This document shows positions 9,068 through 20,383 of a stretch of DNA of 64,000 bases, piece by piece. The stretch is taken from positions 124,001 through 188,000 of the forward strand of contig JAQWNG010000008.1 of assembly GCA_029246385.1 (NCBI GenBank), in the 5' to 3' direction. The translations under genes were made by a program, and so were the position numbers. This DNA comes from Halioglobus sp. (GTDB lineage: Bacteria > Pseudomonadota > Gammaproteobacteria > Pseudomonadales > Halieaceae). How positions within the stretch are numbered: the stretch's first letter is position 1; each line of letters starts with the position of its first letter. The notes beneath the pieces are model-generated. The model had not been told where the DNA came from, did not search any database, and worked only from the letters and a program-made list of their open reading frames with translations.

Positions 9068-9593
9068 TCGACGAGAAAACGGAGCCACTGAGCCGCAGGA
9101 TACTCCCAGTAAAAGCGCACGCAAACGGCAGATGCTTGCGCTGCAAACTGTGGGAGAATCGTTACTGTCGTTAAATGATAATCAGCTGTCTAACATTCCC
9201 ATTGATGATGAACGGCTGTTGTTGGCCATCCGCGAATATCGACAGATTCGCAGCAATAGCGCTCGTAAACGACATCTGCAGCTCATCGGGAAGATTATGC
9301 GCAACATAGACCCCGCCCCGATTGAGCAAGCGCTAGCCGCTCTGCATGGCATGCAGCGAGAGAGTACTGCAAAGTTCCATCAATTGGAGCAATTACGCGA
9401 AGATATGCTCGCCGCAGGAGTTGAGGGCGCAGAGCTGGCAATGGCTCGCTTTCCTAAAGCTGACCGCCAGCAATTACGGCAAGCCATCTTACAACACCAT
9501 AGAGAAGTACAAGCCCATAAACCGCCATCAGCCAGTCGGAAATTATTCCGCTACTTAATGGCGCTTCAGCAAACTCATAGCGCTTCAGACTAA
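9060..9593 (+). CDS. darP: Ribosome biogenesis factor DarP (YjgA)
   Basis: A 177-residue protein of the DUF615/YjgA family, now called DarP, which acts in late maturation of the 50S subunit. Typical segments are SKSARKRQMLALQTVGESLL near the N-terminus, IREYRQIRSNSARKRHLQLIGKIMRN in the middle and RQQLRQAILQHHRE near the end. It overlaps the end of mgtE by 8 bases and is probably translated by coupling. In other gammaproteobacteria this gene is usually beside pmbA/tldD, so its position after mgtE reflects a rearrangement. Confidence 0.9.
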   Translation: MPDRRENGATEPQDTPSKSARKRQMLALQTVGESLLSLNDNQLSNIPIDDERLLLAIREYRQIRSNSARKRHLQLIGKIMRNIDPAPIEQALAALHGMQRESTAKFHQLEQLREDMLAAGVEGAELAMARFPKADRQQLRQAILQHHREVQAHKPPSASRKLFRYLMALQQTHSASD

Positions 9594-9651
9594 ATGAAAC
9601 GGTAACTAGTGTCGGGCTACGAGGCCTGTCTTTCATAGACATACTTTTGGA

Positions 9652-10254
9652 TCAATCTAACGGCTCGGCGTTCAGCGCGGTTGCTATTCCATTCGCACTG
9701 AGCAGTTGCCAGGTTTCACACAAAGGCAAACCAACTACATTAGTATAGCTGCCTTCAATAGAGCGCACGAATGCACCGGCCAACCCTTGAATGCCGTATG
9801 CCCCTGCCTTATCCCAAGGCTCATCCGTGGCCAAGTAGGCTTCGCATACCGCAGGGCTTAAGGGTAAAAATTCAACTTGGGTCTCTACTAATTCGCATAC
9901 CATGCCGGCGACTGTCAAAAGACACACAGCTGTTAATACAGAGTGTCTTCTATTACTTAATCGAGTGAGCATAAATAGGGCATCGGCACGGTCTATCGGC
10001 TTACCCAGCACTGTGCCAGCGACAACCACAATCGTGTCAGCCGCCATTACTGCGCAGCCCAAAGGTGGGTAGGCTAGGGCTGTGGCCCGCGCCTTTTCTT
10101 GCGCCATACGTTGCACGTAATCGGAAGGCTTCTCATCAGCCCGGTAAGCTTCATCGATGTCAGCCGGCACACAGGTATAATTCACGCCCAACTGATCCAG
10201 TAACTCTTTCCGGCGTGGTGACGCTGACGCCAAGATCAAACGGGTCTGGCTCAT
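9652..10254 (-). CDS. maf: Maf-type nucleoside triphosphate pyrophosphatase
   Basis: A 200-residue cytoplasmic enzyme of the Maf/HAM1-like family. The conserved N-terminus LILASASPRRKELL carries the substrate-binding SxSxRR at residues 10-15; AADTIVVV with its Asp and LGKP follow. E. coli YhdE in the same gene position hydrolyses dTTP and UTP to monophosphates. The frame is open 120 bases further upstream, but that part overlaps mreD. The ATG at 10254 follows the mreD stop by one base (TAGGATG), so translation is probably coupled. It closes the mreB-mreC-mreD-maf operon. The usual next gene, rng, is not present. Confidence 0.93.
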   Translation of the reverse strand: MSQTRLILASASPRRKELLDQLGVNYTCVPADIDEAYRADEKPSDYVQRMAQEKARATALAYPPLGCAVMAADTIVVVAGTVLGKPIDRADALFMLTRLSNRRHSVLTAVCLLTVAGMVCELVETQVEFLPLSPAVCEAYLATDEPWDKAGAYGIQGLAGAFVRSIEGSYTNVVGLPLCETWQLLSANGIATALNAEPLD

Positions 10255-10255
10255 C

Positions 10256-10744
10256 CTAGGTGACTCGATAATAGCGCCGCACGCCACGCAAACTGTGCAA
10301 CACCACCGGCCAAAGTAGAGCACTGGAAAGCGCCGGCAATAAAAATAACACCGGTACAACACTTGCACCCTCAAGGGTTTGCACCCACTGGCAGATTAGT
10401 TGGTTGATACCAACCAAAATAAAGACGACTGCCGCCTGCTGCCACAACCTAGAGACTCGCAGTCGCTGGTACAGGACAAGCGCTAGCAGCGCCACGACCA
10501 TCAGTGCGAAAGCATTTTGTCCGAGGGCCGCGCCTTCCAACACATCAAGTCCCACACCCACCACCAAACCAGTAGCAATCCCGACACGCTCTGGGAGAGC
10601 GATACACCAGTATATCAGTGTCAATGCCAACCACTCTGGCCGCCCCCACTGCAACCAAAGCGGAAGTGGCACAACGGCCAAAACGTAGGCGACCACAAAG
10701 GTCAAGAAGATGACTACATAGCCATGCCCCTCCCTATCCGCCAC
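10256..10744 (-). CDS. mreD: Rod shape-determining protein MreD
   Basis: A 162-residue integral inner-membrane protein with about five hydrophobic helices, the first at YVVIFLTFVVAYVLAVVPLPLWLQW. It belongs to the elongasome with MreB, MreC, RodA and PBP2. The motif RPEWLALTLIYWCIALPERVG and the helix GLDVLEGAALGQNA are characteristic of gammaproteobacterial MreD. It starts 3 bases after mreC and is followed directly by maf. Confidence 0.92.
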   Translation of the reverse strand: MADREGHGYVVIFLTFVVAYVLAVVPLPLWLQWGRPEWLALTLIYWCIALPERVGIATGLVVGVGLDVLEGAALGQNAFALMVVALLALVLYQRLRVSRLWQQAAVVFILVGINQLICQWVQTLEGASVVPVLFLLPALSSALLWPVVLHSLRGVRRYYRVT

Positions 10745-10747
10745 GGG

Positions 10748-11584
10748 TCAATCCGCCTGACTTTGCTGAGCGGTGAACACCAGCAAGACATGCCGCGTGC
10801 GATCAAGGGCCGCAGTAGGCGCGGCCATTACTCGCACAAAAACTTCACCTGGATCCCGCTCGACATGCGTGACTACAGCCACCGGATAGCCCTCAGGAAA
10901 TCGTCCTCCCAGACCAGACGTCACCAATAGATCCCCCGTGCGGATGTCGGTAGTCGCAGAAATATGGCGAATTTCCAATGACTCTATAGCTCCGGTACCC
11001 TCGGCAATCGCCCTTACTCCATTGCGATTAACCTGCACCGGAACTGCATGAGTTATATCGGTTATCAACAGCGCGCGCGATATGCTGGCACTGACTTCTA
11101 CAATCTGTCCCATCAATCCATCGGCATCGATCAGGGGTTGACCCAAAAATACGCCGTCGCCGTCGCCCTTGTTCAACACTAACTGAAGCCGCTCTGGGTC
11201 AGGCGAGACGCCGATCAGTTCAGCCACCAGGACATCATCTCGCACCAACGCGCTCGAATTCAGCAAGGCTCGCAATCGTACATTTTCTGCTTGCAGTGAG
11301 GCCATCTGCTGCGACCGGCCCTGCAATATCAGGTTTTCCCGGCGCAAACGCTCGTTGTCATCCAACAAATCACTGCGGGATCGGACATGCGTTGTAGTCC
11401 ATTCAGCAGCGCGCGTCGGCAGATTTGCAACCCAGAAAATGGGCGCCGCTAGGGATTCGAGTTCGGCTCGAGTGGAATGAAGCTTGTTAAAATATAGGCC
11501 CGCCGTCAACAAACCAAGAACCACGAGCGTGGGGCCTAACACCCGCAGAGTCAGGGAAGATTTTTTAACAAATAATGGCTTTAT
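10748..11584 (-). CDS. mreC: Cell shape protein MreC, probably started at an ATA codon
   Basis: A bitopic inner-membrane protein that links MreB to peptidoglycan synthases. After the membrane helix (VLGPTLVVLGLLTAGLYF) comes a coiled coil (about residues 70-115) and a periplasmic beta domain ending at VLLVFTAQQ. The first conventional start codon in frame is GTG at 11542, which would cut off part of the N-terminus. The upstream codons read ATA AAG CCA TTA TTT, giving the family's KPLF start, and AAGGAG lies 5 bases before the ATA (11584-11582). A TAA four codons upstream rules out an earlier start. Thus the real start is either ATA or a mutated/misread ATG. From 11584 the product has 278 residues. 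Confidence 0.88.
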   Translation of the reverse strand: MKPLFVKKSSLTLRVLGPTLVVLGLLTAGLYFNKLHSTRAELESLAAPIFWVANLPTRAAEWTTTHVRSRSDLLDDNERLRRENLILQGRSQQMASLQAENVRLRALLNSSALVRDDVLVAELIGVSPDPERLQLVLNKGDGDGVFLGQPLIDADGLMGQIVEVSASISRALLITDITHAVPVQVNRNGVRAIAEGTGAIESLEIRHISATTDIRTGDLLVTSGLGGRFPEGYPVAVVTHVERDPGEVFVRVMAAPTAALDRTRHVLLVFTAQQSQAD

Positions 11585-11674
11585 GTCGGCTCCTTAATTG
11601 CCGTGACCGGCACGCGTCACTGCTACGCACACACTATCAAGCGCAGTGAAGACCTTCCGATCCAACAAATCTGC

Positions 11675-12785
<1,111 letters not shown>

Positions 12786-12935
12786 TCACAGTTAAAATAC
12801 ACTACGGAGTCAATTTTCGGGGGAGCTGGCTAATTTGTGTAACTCTACCAATCACAGGGATTTTGGGCAAGACGCAAATGTGATAAGTTTATGATTCCTG
12901 CGCCGTTCAAGGCGGTTTTTAATGGTTATATGACA

Positions 12936-13223
12936 ATGGCAATTGAGCACGGCGAAATTGAAAAGATTGCGGAACTCTCCGGTATTCGCATATCTGACGA
13001 AGAAATTGGCCAGGTCACCGAGCGCATTGCGGAAATCCTGCAAATGGTGGACCAGTTGCAGGCAGTGGATACTCACAATATAGAGCCGATGGCCAACCCT
13101 CTGGACGCAATCCAGCGCTTGCGCCCCGATGAAGTGACCGAGGCTAACCGCCGCGATGCCTTTCAGGCCATCGCCCCGGCCGCAGAAAATGGCCTCTACT
13201 TGGTTCCCAAAGTTATCGAATAA
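12936..13223 (+). CDS. gatC: Asp/Glu-tRNA amidotransferase subunit C
   Basis: A 95-residue small subunit that stabilises GatA-Gat[20 protein letters not shown] near the start and the conserved IEPMANPL segment match GatC. The open frame reaches back to 12891; ATGs at 12930 and 12936 both suit the family length, and neither has a strong Shine-Dalgarno. First gene of gatCAB, divergent from mreB as in Pseudomonas. Confidence 0.92.
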   Translation: MAIEHGEIEKIAELSGIRISDEEIGQVTERIAEILQMVDQLQAVDTHNIEPMANPLDAIQRLRPDEVTEANRRDAFQAIAPAAENGLYLVPKVIE

Positions 13224-13252
13224 GTGGCTTGTGCCGCCTCAGGATCATTGTA

Positions 13253-14719
13253 ATGCACACTAAGTCTGTTGCCCAACTCGTTAAAGGGCTGCGCGAACGT
13301 CAGTTTTCCAGCGTGGACGTTACCCGCGCCTATCTGGACCGTATCGACGCTCTGGATAGCCAGTACAACAGTTTTATCACTGTCGATGACGCCGCCGCAC
13401 TGACGGCCGCCAAGGCAGCCGATGAGCGTCTGGCTAACGGAACGGCCAATGCGCTGACCGGCATTCCAATCGCGCACAAAGATATTTTTTGCACGGACGG
13501 CATGCGCACCAGCTGTGGTTCACGCATGCTAGATAACTTCGTCCCACCTTATGACGCTACCGTTATACAACGGTTTAAGTCGGCTGGAGCGGTGCTTTTA
13601 GGCAAGACCAATATGGACGAATTTGCCATGGGCTCCTCCAATGAAAGCAGCTTTTATGGCCCGGCGCGCAATCCATGGAGCACAGATCTAGTGCCGGGCG
13701 GTTCGTCCGGTGGTTCCGCCGCTGCGGTGGCCGGCCTGTTGGCGCCTGCCGCCACTGGAACTGATACCGGAGGTTCAATCCGACAGCCTGCGGCTTTCTG
13801 CGGTATCACTGGCCTAAAACCCACTTATGGCCGTGTTTCTCGCCTTGGAATAGTGGCCTTTGCCTCCAGCTTAGATCAAGCGGGTCCTATGGCACGCACC
13901 GCCGAAGACTGCGCCTTGCTACTGAATACTATGGCGGCACATGACCCGCTGGACTCCACGTCGTCAGCGGTAGCGGCAGAAGACTACACGGCAACACTCG
14001 ACGACGACTTGCAGGGTCTGCGTATCGGTGTGCCCACGGAGTACTTTGGCGAGGGACTGGATACTGCCACCGGCAAGTGCATAGATCAGGCATTAAAAGA
14101 ACTCGAATCCCAGGGCGCTGCGCTGGTAGAGATGTCGTTGCCCCACAGCGCGCTAGCCATTCCGACTTACTACATTATTGCTCCGGCTGAAGCATCAACC
14201 AACTTGGCACGCTTTGACGGTGTGCGCTATGGCTACCGCTGCGAAAACCCCACAGACCTTCGCGACCTCTACAGCCGAACTCGACAGGAAGGTTTTGGTG
14301 AAGAAGTAAAGCGGCGTATTCTAGTGGGTACGTATGCATTATCCGCCGGCTACTATGACGCCTATTACAACAAAGCCCAACAGATTCGACGCCTGATCAA
14401 GCAGGACTTCATGCACTGTTTCGAGCAGGTAGATGTTATTGCCGGCCCGACCACGCCGGGCCCGGCCTTTGCTTTGGGTGCAAAGTCGAACGACCCTATC
14501 TCCATGTACCTTGAGGACGTGTACACGCTGGCGGTCAATCTGGCAGGCCTGCCGGGTATGTCGCTACCTGCAGGCTTCGTTGAGGGAAAGCCAGTAGGGC
14601 TGCAGTTAATCGGCCAACACTTTGGCGAAGCGCGGTTGCTCAACGTCGCCCATCGCTTTCAGCGGGCGACTGACTGGCATTTGCATACCCCCAACTCAGC
14701 AAAAGGGGGGGCACTTTGA
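13253..14719 (+). CDS. gatA: Asp/Glu-tRNA amidotransferase subunit A
   Basis: A 488-residue amidase-signature enzyme that releases ammonia from glutamine. The catalytic triad is complete: K76 in AHKDIF, cis-Ser 151 in GGSSGGS and nucleophile Ser 175 in DTGGSIRQP. With GatB and GatC it converts misacylated Glu-tRNA-Gln and/or Asp-tRNA-Asn to the amide form. The ATG at 13253 was chosen over an upstream start at 13229 because it begins the normal N-terminus [13 protein letters not shown]. The stop overlaps the gatB start (TGATG). Confidence 0.96.
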   Translation: MHTKSVAQLVKGLRERQFSSVDVTRAYLDRIDALDSQYNSFITVDDAAALTAAKAADERLANGTANALTGIPIAHKDIFCTDGMRTSCGSRMLDNFVPPYDATVIQRFKSAGAVLLGKTNMDEFAMGSSNESSFYGPARNPWSTDLVPGGSSGGSAAAVAGLLAPAATGTDTGGSIRQPAAFCGITGLKPTYGRVSRLGIVAFASSLDQAGPMARTAEDCALLLNTMAAHDPLDSTSSAVAAEDYTATLDDDLQGLRIGVPTEYFGEGLDTATGKCIDQALKELESQGAALVEMSLPHSALAIPTYYIIAPAEASTNLARFDGVRYGYRCENPTDLRDLYSRTRQEGFGEEVKRRILVGTYALSAGYYDAYYNKAQQIRRLIKQDFMHCFEQVDVIAGPTTPGPAFALGAKSNDPISMYLEDVYTLAVNLAGLPGMSLPAGFVEGKPVGLQLIGQHFGEARLLNVAHRFQRATDWHLHTPNSAKGGAL

Positions 14720-16161
14720 TGCAATGGGAAACCGTCATCGGCCTCGAAGTACATCTACAACTAGCCACCCAATCGAAAATATTCTCGGGCTCTGCCACTA
14801 CGTTCGGCGCCGCACCCAACACTCAGGCCAGTGCCGTTGATCTCGCAATGCCCGGCATGCTGCCGGTCTTGAACAAAAAGGCTGTGCACTATGCCGTTAA
14901 ATTTGGTTTAGGCATCGGCGCACAGATAAGCACCCGCTCTGTATTCGATCGGAAAAACTACTTCTACCCAGATCTACCCAAAGGCTATCAAATCAGTCAG
15001 TTTGAAGCGCCTATCGTCGGCAAAGGGAGTTTTGAGATACTCATGGATGACGGTAGCTCCCGCACTATTGGTATTACCCGGGCCCACCTTGAAGAAGATG
15101 CGGGAAAATCATTGCATGAAGACTTCAATAACCAGACCGGCATCGATCTCAATCGAGCGGGCACTCCGCTGCTGGAAATCGTATCGGAACCGGACATTCG
15201 AAGTGCAGCAGAAGCCGTAGCGTACCTGAAGGCACTGCATAGCCTAGTAACCTATCTAGGCATTTCTGACGGCAACATGGCCGAGGGCTCCATGCGTTGT
15301 GATGTCAATATTTCACTGCGCCCCATCGGTTCTGCTGCGCTCGGCACGCGCACAGAAATCAAGAACGTCAATTCCTTTCGCTTTGTAGAAAAAGCGATTC
15401 ATCACGAGTTTCAGCGTCAGGCCGAAATTCTCGAAGATGGAGGCAAAATCACACAAGAAACACGCCTTTACGATGCAGATCGAGACGAGACACGTTCCAT
15501 GCGAAGCAAAGAAGTGGCCAATGACTACCGTTATTTCCCAGAGCCAGACCTGCTGCCAGTTGTCATTGACAACACATATATAGAATCAATTCGTCAATCC
15601 CTGCCCGAGTTGCCCGCCGGCAAGCGATCACGCTTTACTTCACAATACGGACTGGGCCTCTACGACGCTGATGTGCTGTCCAGCAGCCAACCTCTGGCAG
15701 ATTACTTTGAGGTCGTGGCTGGTGTGTGTGGCGATGCGAAAATTGCCGCAAACTGGGTTCAGGGAGAGTTATTAGGTCAGTTGAATCGCGCGGGCGGTAC
15801 CCTTGCAAAGTGTCCAGTATCTGCCGCTGCACTTGGCCACCTTATTAGCCGCATTCTCGACAATACTGTCTCTGGAAAAATGGCTAAGCAAGTCTTTGAA
15901 GCAATGTGGGCGGGCGAAGGCGACGCTGACGAAATAATCAAGGCGCGCGGCTTCCTGCAGGTCAGCGATACGGGCGCTATTGACGCGATTGTGGATGACG
16001 TCCTAAGCGCCAATGCGGCGCAGGTGCAGCAATACCTTGATGCCGACGACGCCAAGCGAAAGAAACTAGTAGGTTTTTTTGTTGGGCAAGTAATGAAGCT
16101 TTCCAAAGGCAAGGCAAACCCGCAGGTGGTGAACGAGCTACTGGCTAAAAAACTGGCATAA
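14719..16161 (+). CDS. gatB: Asp/Glu-tRNA amidotransferase subunit B
   Basis: A 480-residue subunit that binds the misacylated tRNA and performs the kinase/transamidase step. [15 protein letters not shown] and the segment [16 protein letters not shown] are hallmark GatB sequences; the C-terminal YqeY-like tail ends in [16 protein letters not shown]. The ATG at 14719 shares one base with the gatA stop, and a G-rich run just upstream serves as Shine-Dalgarno. Length is normal for the family. Confidence 0.96.
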   Translation: MQWETVIGLEVHLQLATQSKIFSGSATTFGAAPNTQASAVDLAMPGMLPVLNKKAVHYAVKFGLGIGAQISTRSVFDRKNYFYPDLPKGYQISQFEAPIVGKGSFEILMDDGSSRTIGITRAHLEEDAGKSLHEDFNNQTGIDLNRAGTPLLEIVSEPDIRSAAEAVAYLKALHSLVTYLGISDGNMAEGSMRCDVNISLRPIGSAALGTRTEIKNVNSFRFVEKAIHHEFQRQAEILEDGGKITQETRLYDADRDETRSMRSKEVANDYRYFPEPDLLPVVIDNTYIESIRQSLPELPAGKRSRFTSQYGLGLYDADVLSSSQPLADYFEVVAGVCGDAKIAANWVQGELLGQLNRAGGTLAKCPVSAAALGHLISRILDNTVSGKMAKQVFEAMWAGEGDADEIIKARGFLQVSDTGAIDAIVDDVLSANAAQVQQYLDADDAKRKKLVGFFVGQVMKLSKGKANPQVVNELLAKKLA

Positions 16162-16175
16162 CAGGAACACGAGCA

Positions 16176-16466
16176 ATGCGAAAAGACAAAGAAAAAGTGG
16201 TGGACGAAGTTTGGACTGAAGAGCACGTAAAAAGTTTTCTGAATGTGACTTCGCATAATGAATCAGATGAGGATTTCCATATGCTGCTCAAAGCTTACCA
16301 AAGCATGCGCGCGTCAGATTTTGAACTATTTGTGTCTTTTTTCTGTAACGATGGTCGGAACCTGAATACTATCGGCAAGGATGGGCGCACCGTGTTGGAC
16401 ATCATATCGACCCACCGCCACGGGGCTCAGTACGCTGCGATTCTGAAGGCAGGCACGCCACGCTAG
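16176..16466 (+). CDS. PA4642-like small conserved protein of unknown function
   Basis: A 96-residue soluble protein. The opening MRKDKEKVVDEVWTEEHVKSFL, the middle LLKAYQSMRASDFELFV and the glycine near LNTIGKDGRTVLD resemble the Pseudomonas PA4642 family as I recall it. No catalytic motif or membrane segment is visible. It starts 14 bases after gatB with AGGAACACG upstream and is probably the last gene of the gatCAB transcript. Function is unknown; the family match is from memory. Confidence 0.7.
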   Translation: MRKDKEKVVDEVWTEEHVKSFLNVTSHNESDEDFHMLLKAYQSMRASDFELFVSFFCNDGRNLNTIGKDGRTVLDIISTHRHGAQYAAILKAGTPR

Positions 16467-16500
16467 CGTAGATTAACACGGCACCGGTGCACCGCGAGCA

Positions 16501-17115
16501 TTATAGGGGATCCATAGGCACTCGGCCCTTCGAGAATTTCTCGCGATTTTCTCGCTTCTTCCCCTCGCTCTTGCGCAACAGCACATATACTGCTCCAGTT
16601 CCGCCGTGTCGTGGCTGCGCACTGTGAAAGGCTTGAACGACCTCCAACTGCCGCAACCAGTAGTCAACACAGCCCTTCAGAATCGAGCTGCGCTCTTTTT
16701 CTAAAGTACTTGCGCCCTTGCCGTGAATCACCAACACGCTGCGCAGACCCAATTGGTAGACCTCTTCAATAAATTCAAAAACTTCGTGGCGCGCAACGTC
16801 TGTAGTCATGCAGTGCAGGTCAAGCGTAGACTCGGCCTCATAACGGCCCTGCTTTAATTTACGGAACACACCGTTTTGCACACCGGTGCGTTTGAAGGAA
16901 AGTATAAACCAAGCATCCAGTGGCAAAACCCCGGTAATAGATAATGCGTTCAGGTCGCTCTCTGGCATCTGTGCGGCTGCCCACCTGCGGTGCTCGAGGG
17001 ACGAGTCATTGTGGGGTACAGCTTTTCGACTAATATCGACCCTAGGTTCATTTTTTAAGGGCACCACATCAGACATCGCGTCGGCAAAAGCTTTATCGTT
17101 GTCAGCACTCATCAT
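16501..17115 (-). CDS. Smr-domain protein (SmrA/SmrB-type endonuclease)
   Basis: A 204-residue protein with a C-terminal Smr domain (about 95-190). The domain has TLDLHCMTTDVARHEVFEF, then VLVIHGKGASTLEK and finally QPRHGGTGAVYVLLRK; the DLH, HGKG and GGTGA motifs are those of nicking nucleases related to MutS2 C-termini. E. coli SmrB cleaves mRNA between collided ribosomes, while SmrA-like proteins are DNA nicking enzymes; which role applies here is not clear. It stands alone on the minus strand, converging on the PA4642-like gene. Two ATGs (17115 and 17112) follow a GGGAG. Confidence 0.88.
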   Translation of the reverse strand: MMSADNDKAFADAMSDVVPLKNEPRVDISRKAVPHNDSSLEHRRWAAAQMPESDLNALSITGVLPLDAWFILSFKRTGVQNGVFRKLKQGRYEAESTLDLHCMTTDVARHEVFEFIEEVYQLGLRSVLVIHGKGASTLEKERSSILKGCVDYWLRQLEVVQAFHSAQPRHGGTGAVYVLLRKSEGKKRENREKFSKGRVPMDPL

Positions 17116-17175
17116 TACCCACTCCCTGTCCAGTCCGGTATTATAGCGCGAGCTCTCAATGAAAATGACACACTA

Positions 17176-17388
17176 ATGAATCAATCTAAGCCAGAAGCGA
17201 TGTTATGCCCTCTGTGCGGGGATGCCAACCAGTGCGCGGTTGCCGCAGCTCTGCCCCCAGAAAGCTGCTGGTGTCAGAGCGCCAGCATCTGCGGCATGGC
17301 AGCAGCAAAAGCCAAGGACTCTGCCGGCCGACGGTGCCTCTGCCCTACTTGCGGCATGCCCGAGGGAGACAAATCAGATGCGAAATAA
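17176..17388 (+). CDS. Cysteine-rich CWC-family small protein
   Basis: A 70-residue protein with CPLCG at 11-15, CWC at 32-34 and CLCPTCG near the end. This set of eight or more cysteines fits the Cys_rich_CWC family, probably a small metal-binding ribbon. No role is known. Its last 11 bases overlap the start of cysZ, so the two are likely co-expressed. Confidence 0.75.
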   Translation: MNQSKPEAMLCPLCGDANQCAVAAALPPESCWCQSASICGMAAAKAKDSAGRRCLCPTCGMPEGDKSDAK

Positions 17389-18100
17389 TATTGCGCGCGG
17401 GGCCAACTACTTAACACGGGGCGCGCGGCTATTAGCCCACCCTTCTTTGCGACATTTCGTCATCATTCCCCTTGTGATCAACACTCTGATCTTTGGCGCT
17501 TTAATCACAATTAGCTTTAGCTATATCAGTGACCTAATGGACGCAATGCTATCCAGCATCCCCGATTGGCTGAACTTCATTCGGTGGATTTTATGGCCTA
17601 TCGTTGGCATTACCGTAAGCCTGATAAGTGGCTACATATTTACCTCGGTCGCCCTGATCATCGCATCACCCTTCAACGCCCTACTGGCTGAAAAGGCAGA
17701 AGAGCTGATCACCGGTCACCCAGTAAAGTCTCTCGAGGGTCTGGGTGCGGCGTTTCTGGCAATGCCGAGAAGTGTTGTGCGGGAACTGCGAAAGTTGTTT
17801 TACTACCTTCCAATGGCGATTTTAGTATTGGTGATTTCGTTCATTCCAGGCCTAGGGGCGGTGGCATGGCTTCTTTTAGGCGCTTGGATGATGAGTATAC
17901 AATTCTTGGACTATCCTATGGACAATCACCAGTTGAGTTTTGCACAAGTGAAGGCCGCGGCGCGATCTAGACGTCTCACCAGCATGGGCTTCGGCGGCTT
18001 GATCGCGTTATGCGCCAGCATACCGTTAGTTAATTTTATTGTGGTTCCCGCCGCGGTGGTGGGTGCTACCTTACTGTGGTGCGAGGAGCTAAACCAATAA
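17378..18100 (+). CDS. cysZ: Sulfate transporter CysZ
   Basis: A 240-residue inner-membrane protein of the CysZ/EI24 family, which imports sulfate for cysteine synthesis. The start at 17378 (GAGGGAG upstream) gives the family N-terminus [13 protein letters not shown]; the frame is open further back but overlaps the CWC gene. Long hydrophobic segments are at about 30-50, 70-100, 150-175 and 205-235. The central [18 protein letters not shown] segment is diagnostic. It converges on the helicase gene with a 12-base 3' overlap. Sulfate import is the E. coli-based function. Confidence 0.9.
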   Translation: MRNNIARGANYLTRGARLLAHPSLRHFVIIPLVINTLIFGALITISFSYISDLMDAMLSSIPDWLNFIRWILWPIVGITVSLISGYIFTSVALIIASPFNALLAEKAEELITGHPVKSLEGLGAAFLAMPRSVVRELRKLFYYLPMAILVLVISFIPGLGAVAWLLLGAWMMSIQFLDYPMDNHQLSFAQVKAAARSRRLTSMGFGGLIALCASIPLVNFIVVPAAVVGATLLWCEELNQ

Positions 18101-19465
18101 CTCTTTGGGAGGATGAGTACATTCCAGCTTCGCACCCAACAGCGCCTCTAAGTCTGGCAATAAAAACGCATCATCTTCACTGGCAAAACTAATAGACGTC
18201 CCCGTTGCCCCGGCGCGGCCGGTACGACCGATACGGTGAACATAATCTTCCGGATCCTCAGGCAAATTATAGTTGACCACATGGCTCACACCGCTGACGT
18301 GAATGCCGCGGCCAGCGACGTCTGTCGCCACCAATACTTTGATCTCACCCTGCTTAAACAGTTCAAGCGTGCGGGTACGCTTTGCCTGAGGTATTTCTCC
18401 CGACAGGATACCTGCGGACACACCTGATTTGCACAGGCGCTCATGCAAACGGCGAACCTGGTCTCGTCGATTGGCGAAAATAATTACACTGGTACAGCCT
18501 TCACTGCGCAGCAAATTTTTAAGTACCTGGAAACGCTGCTGGCTACTGACAAGGTAAACTTTCTGGTCGACTGAATCCGTGGCAACATTTGTAGGTTCAA
18601 TATCAACAGTAATTGGCTCGTACGTCCATTGCTCAGAAAGATTGAGAATATCCTGAGTAAACGTGGCAGAAAATAGCAGCGTCTGTCTACTCTCCTTCGC
18701 AGGTGTTGCACGGACGATACGCTTAACCTGAGGAATAAAACCCATATCCAGCATACGATCCGCCTCGTCCAGCACTAGTATCTCAACATGGTCTAGATAC
18801 AAATCACGCCGCCCCATGAAATCCAAAAGGCGGCCCGGTGTCGCCACCACCAAGTCCACCACACTATTAGTCAGACGATTCAGTTGCTTCTGGTAGTCCA
18901 TACCGCCAATCAACGTTGCGACTTGCAATCCAGTATGTTTTCCCAACGCCTCAGCATCCGCACCGATCTGCATTACTAATTCTCGGGTAGGCGCGATAAC
19001 CAAGGCACGCGGCTCACCCACAAAGCGCTCCGCCTCTGGCGGATGACAAAGCTGATCGTTGAAGATTGTGATGAGAAAAGCGGCCGTCTTGCCAGTGCCC
19101 GTCTGGGCCTTGCCTATAGCATCATTGCCTTGCAGGGTATGCGGGAGAATAGCCCCTTGTATCGGTGAACAATAGTGAAACCCTAGATCGGCAATCCCGT
19201 GCATCAGTTCATCACGCAAACCAAGATCGTGAAAACGACTCTCACCCTCCTTTGGCTCAACCGTAAAATCACCCAACGACCAAGATAAAACAGAGGCCTC
19301 GGGTTTGCGTGAGCGACGCTTGCCACCCTTAACGGACTGCGATCGATTACTCTCGTGCGGTCCATCAACCTTAGAAACTTTGTGAGAAGGTTCTTGACGG
19401 GGCGGCTGCCCGTGACCAGAGGAGGCCGGATTCTGAGGCCGGACAGCGTCACTGTTATTCACCAT
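18089..19465 (-). CDS. rhlB: DEAD-box ATP-dependent RNA helicase, RhlB-like
   Basis: About 458 residues from the ATG at 19465; a TTG at 19489 would add 8. A basic, low-complexity N-terminus (about 60 residues) is followed by the helicase core. Visible motifs: Q-motif (CSPIQ), [26 protein letters not shown] (in [13 protein letters not shown]), [20 protein letters not shown] and HRIGRTGR. The order and C-terminal shortness fit RhlB, which unwinds RNA in the degradosome, but RhlE/SrmB-like roles cannot be excluded. Its 3' end overlaps cysZ by 12 bases. Confidence 0.9.
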   Translation of the reverse strand: MVNNSDAVRPQNPASSGHGQPPRQEPSHKVSKVDGPHESNRSQSVKGGKRRSRKPEASVLSWSLGDFTVEPKEGESRFHDLGLRDELMHGIADLGFHYCSPIQGAILPHTLQGNDAIGKAQTGTGKTAAFLITIFNDQLCHPPEAERFVGEPRALVIAPTRELVMQIGADAEALGKHTGLQVATLIGGMDYQKQLNRLTNSVVDLVVATPGRLLDFMGRRDLYLDHVEILVLDEADRMLDMGFIPQVKRIVRATPAKESRQTLLFSATFTQDILNLSEQWTYEPITVDIEPTNVATDSVDQKVYLVSSQQRFQVLKNLLRSEGCTSVIIFANRRDQVRRLHERLCKSGVSAGILSGEIPQAKRTRTLELFKQGEIKVLVATDVAGRGIHVSGVSHVVNYNLPEDPEDYVHRIGRTGRAGATGTSISFASEDDAFLLPDLEALLGAKLECTHPPKELLV

Positions 19466-19586
19466 ACGATTCACTAACTTCTTGATCAACTCAGTCTACC
19501 TTTAACTGCCTAAAACGCGCACTATCCTAACATTACCCACACAAAATAGGTGCAGGACTTTACAGAATACAGTTCAGCACGTCGTA

Positions 19587-20177
19587 TTATAATTTTTTCG
19601 GCCATAGCCTTGAAAGAAAGTAATCCACACTGGTGTAACGTCCACCGCCGGTAAACAACAGACTGAATAGCATCAACAAGTAGGTCACGCCAAATTCAAT
19701 ACCGTTATTGAGAATGACAAAGTTGCCTTTTTCTGAGAGCCAAGCGTAATTTCCATGCTCACGCAGAATATCTCTGGCCACACCCAGACGCACTGCGACG
19801 TCTTCGGCGTTGGAATCAGCGATAGCCGCCCAACCGTTATCCCAATGCACGGCAAATACTGCAACCAACATGGTGACCATCAACGGTATCGAAATCCAGC
19901 GCGTCGCTAATCCTATTAGCAGCAGCAACGCGCCTACCGCTTCTGTGTATGCGGCAAGATGAGCCATCAAGCTTGGCCAAGGAAGCCCCAAACCCCAGTC
20001 GGGATTACCGAACCACTGGATAGTGCTCTCCATCCCAGCTATTTTCTGGGTGCCCGCCATCCAAAAAACCGGAACAAGGTAGAGCCGCAGGGCCAGCGGC
20101 GCCAGTCCATTTAAGTTCAGGGCGTAGACGGCAAAGACATTATGTATCTTGCAGTACCACTGCACTATTATGTTCAT
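19587..20177 (-). CDS. DoxX-family membrane protein
   Basis: A 196-residue protein with four or so hydrophobic segments (LAPLALRLYLVPVFW, LAAYTEAVGALLLLIGLATRW, PLMVTMLVAVFAVHW, FGVTYLLMLFSLLF). The ALRLYLVPVFWMAGTQKI and YTEAVGALLLLIGL pattern is that of DoxX/DoxD proteins. Members of the family act in thiosulfate/quinone or redox-stress systems, but the role here is unknown. GGGAG precedes the ATG. It stands alone between rhlB and moeB. Confidence 0.85.
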   Translation of the reverse strand: MNIIVQWYCKIHNVFAVYALNLNGLAPLALRLYLVPVFWMAGTQKIAGMESTIQWFGNPDWGLGLPWPSLMAHLAAYTEAVGALLLLIGLATRWISIPLMVTMLVAVFAVHWDNGWAAIADSNAEDVAVRLGVARDILREHGNYAWLSEKGNFVILNNGIEFGVTYLLMLFSLLFTGGGRYTSVDYFLSRLWPKKL

Positions 20178-20383
20178 AGATAATCTCCCTTTAGGGTTTA
20201 GCGTCTACACCGACACCATACAACGCGTGAATAATCGCGCTACTGCTCGCTGTAATATGTCAACTCAGCGGCATGGCCATCAGGATCTGAACTTGATCTT
20301 TGGCTTACCGTATCAATCCGAGTATTTCACTATTTTTTTAAGCTGCAGCTCATGGTGAGACCTAGAACGCGAGCGTCACAGTT

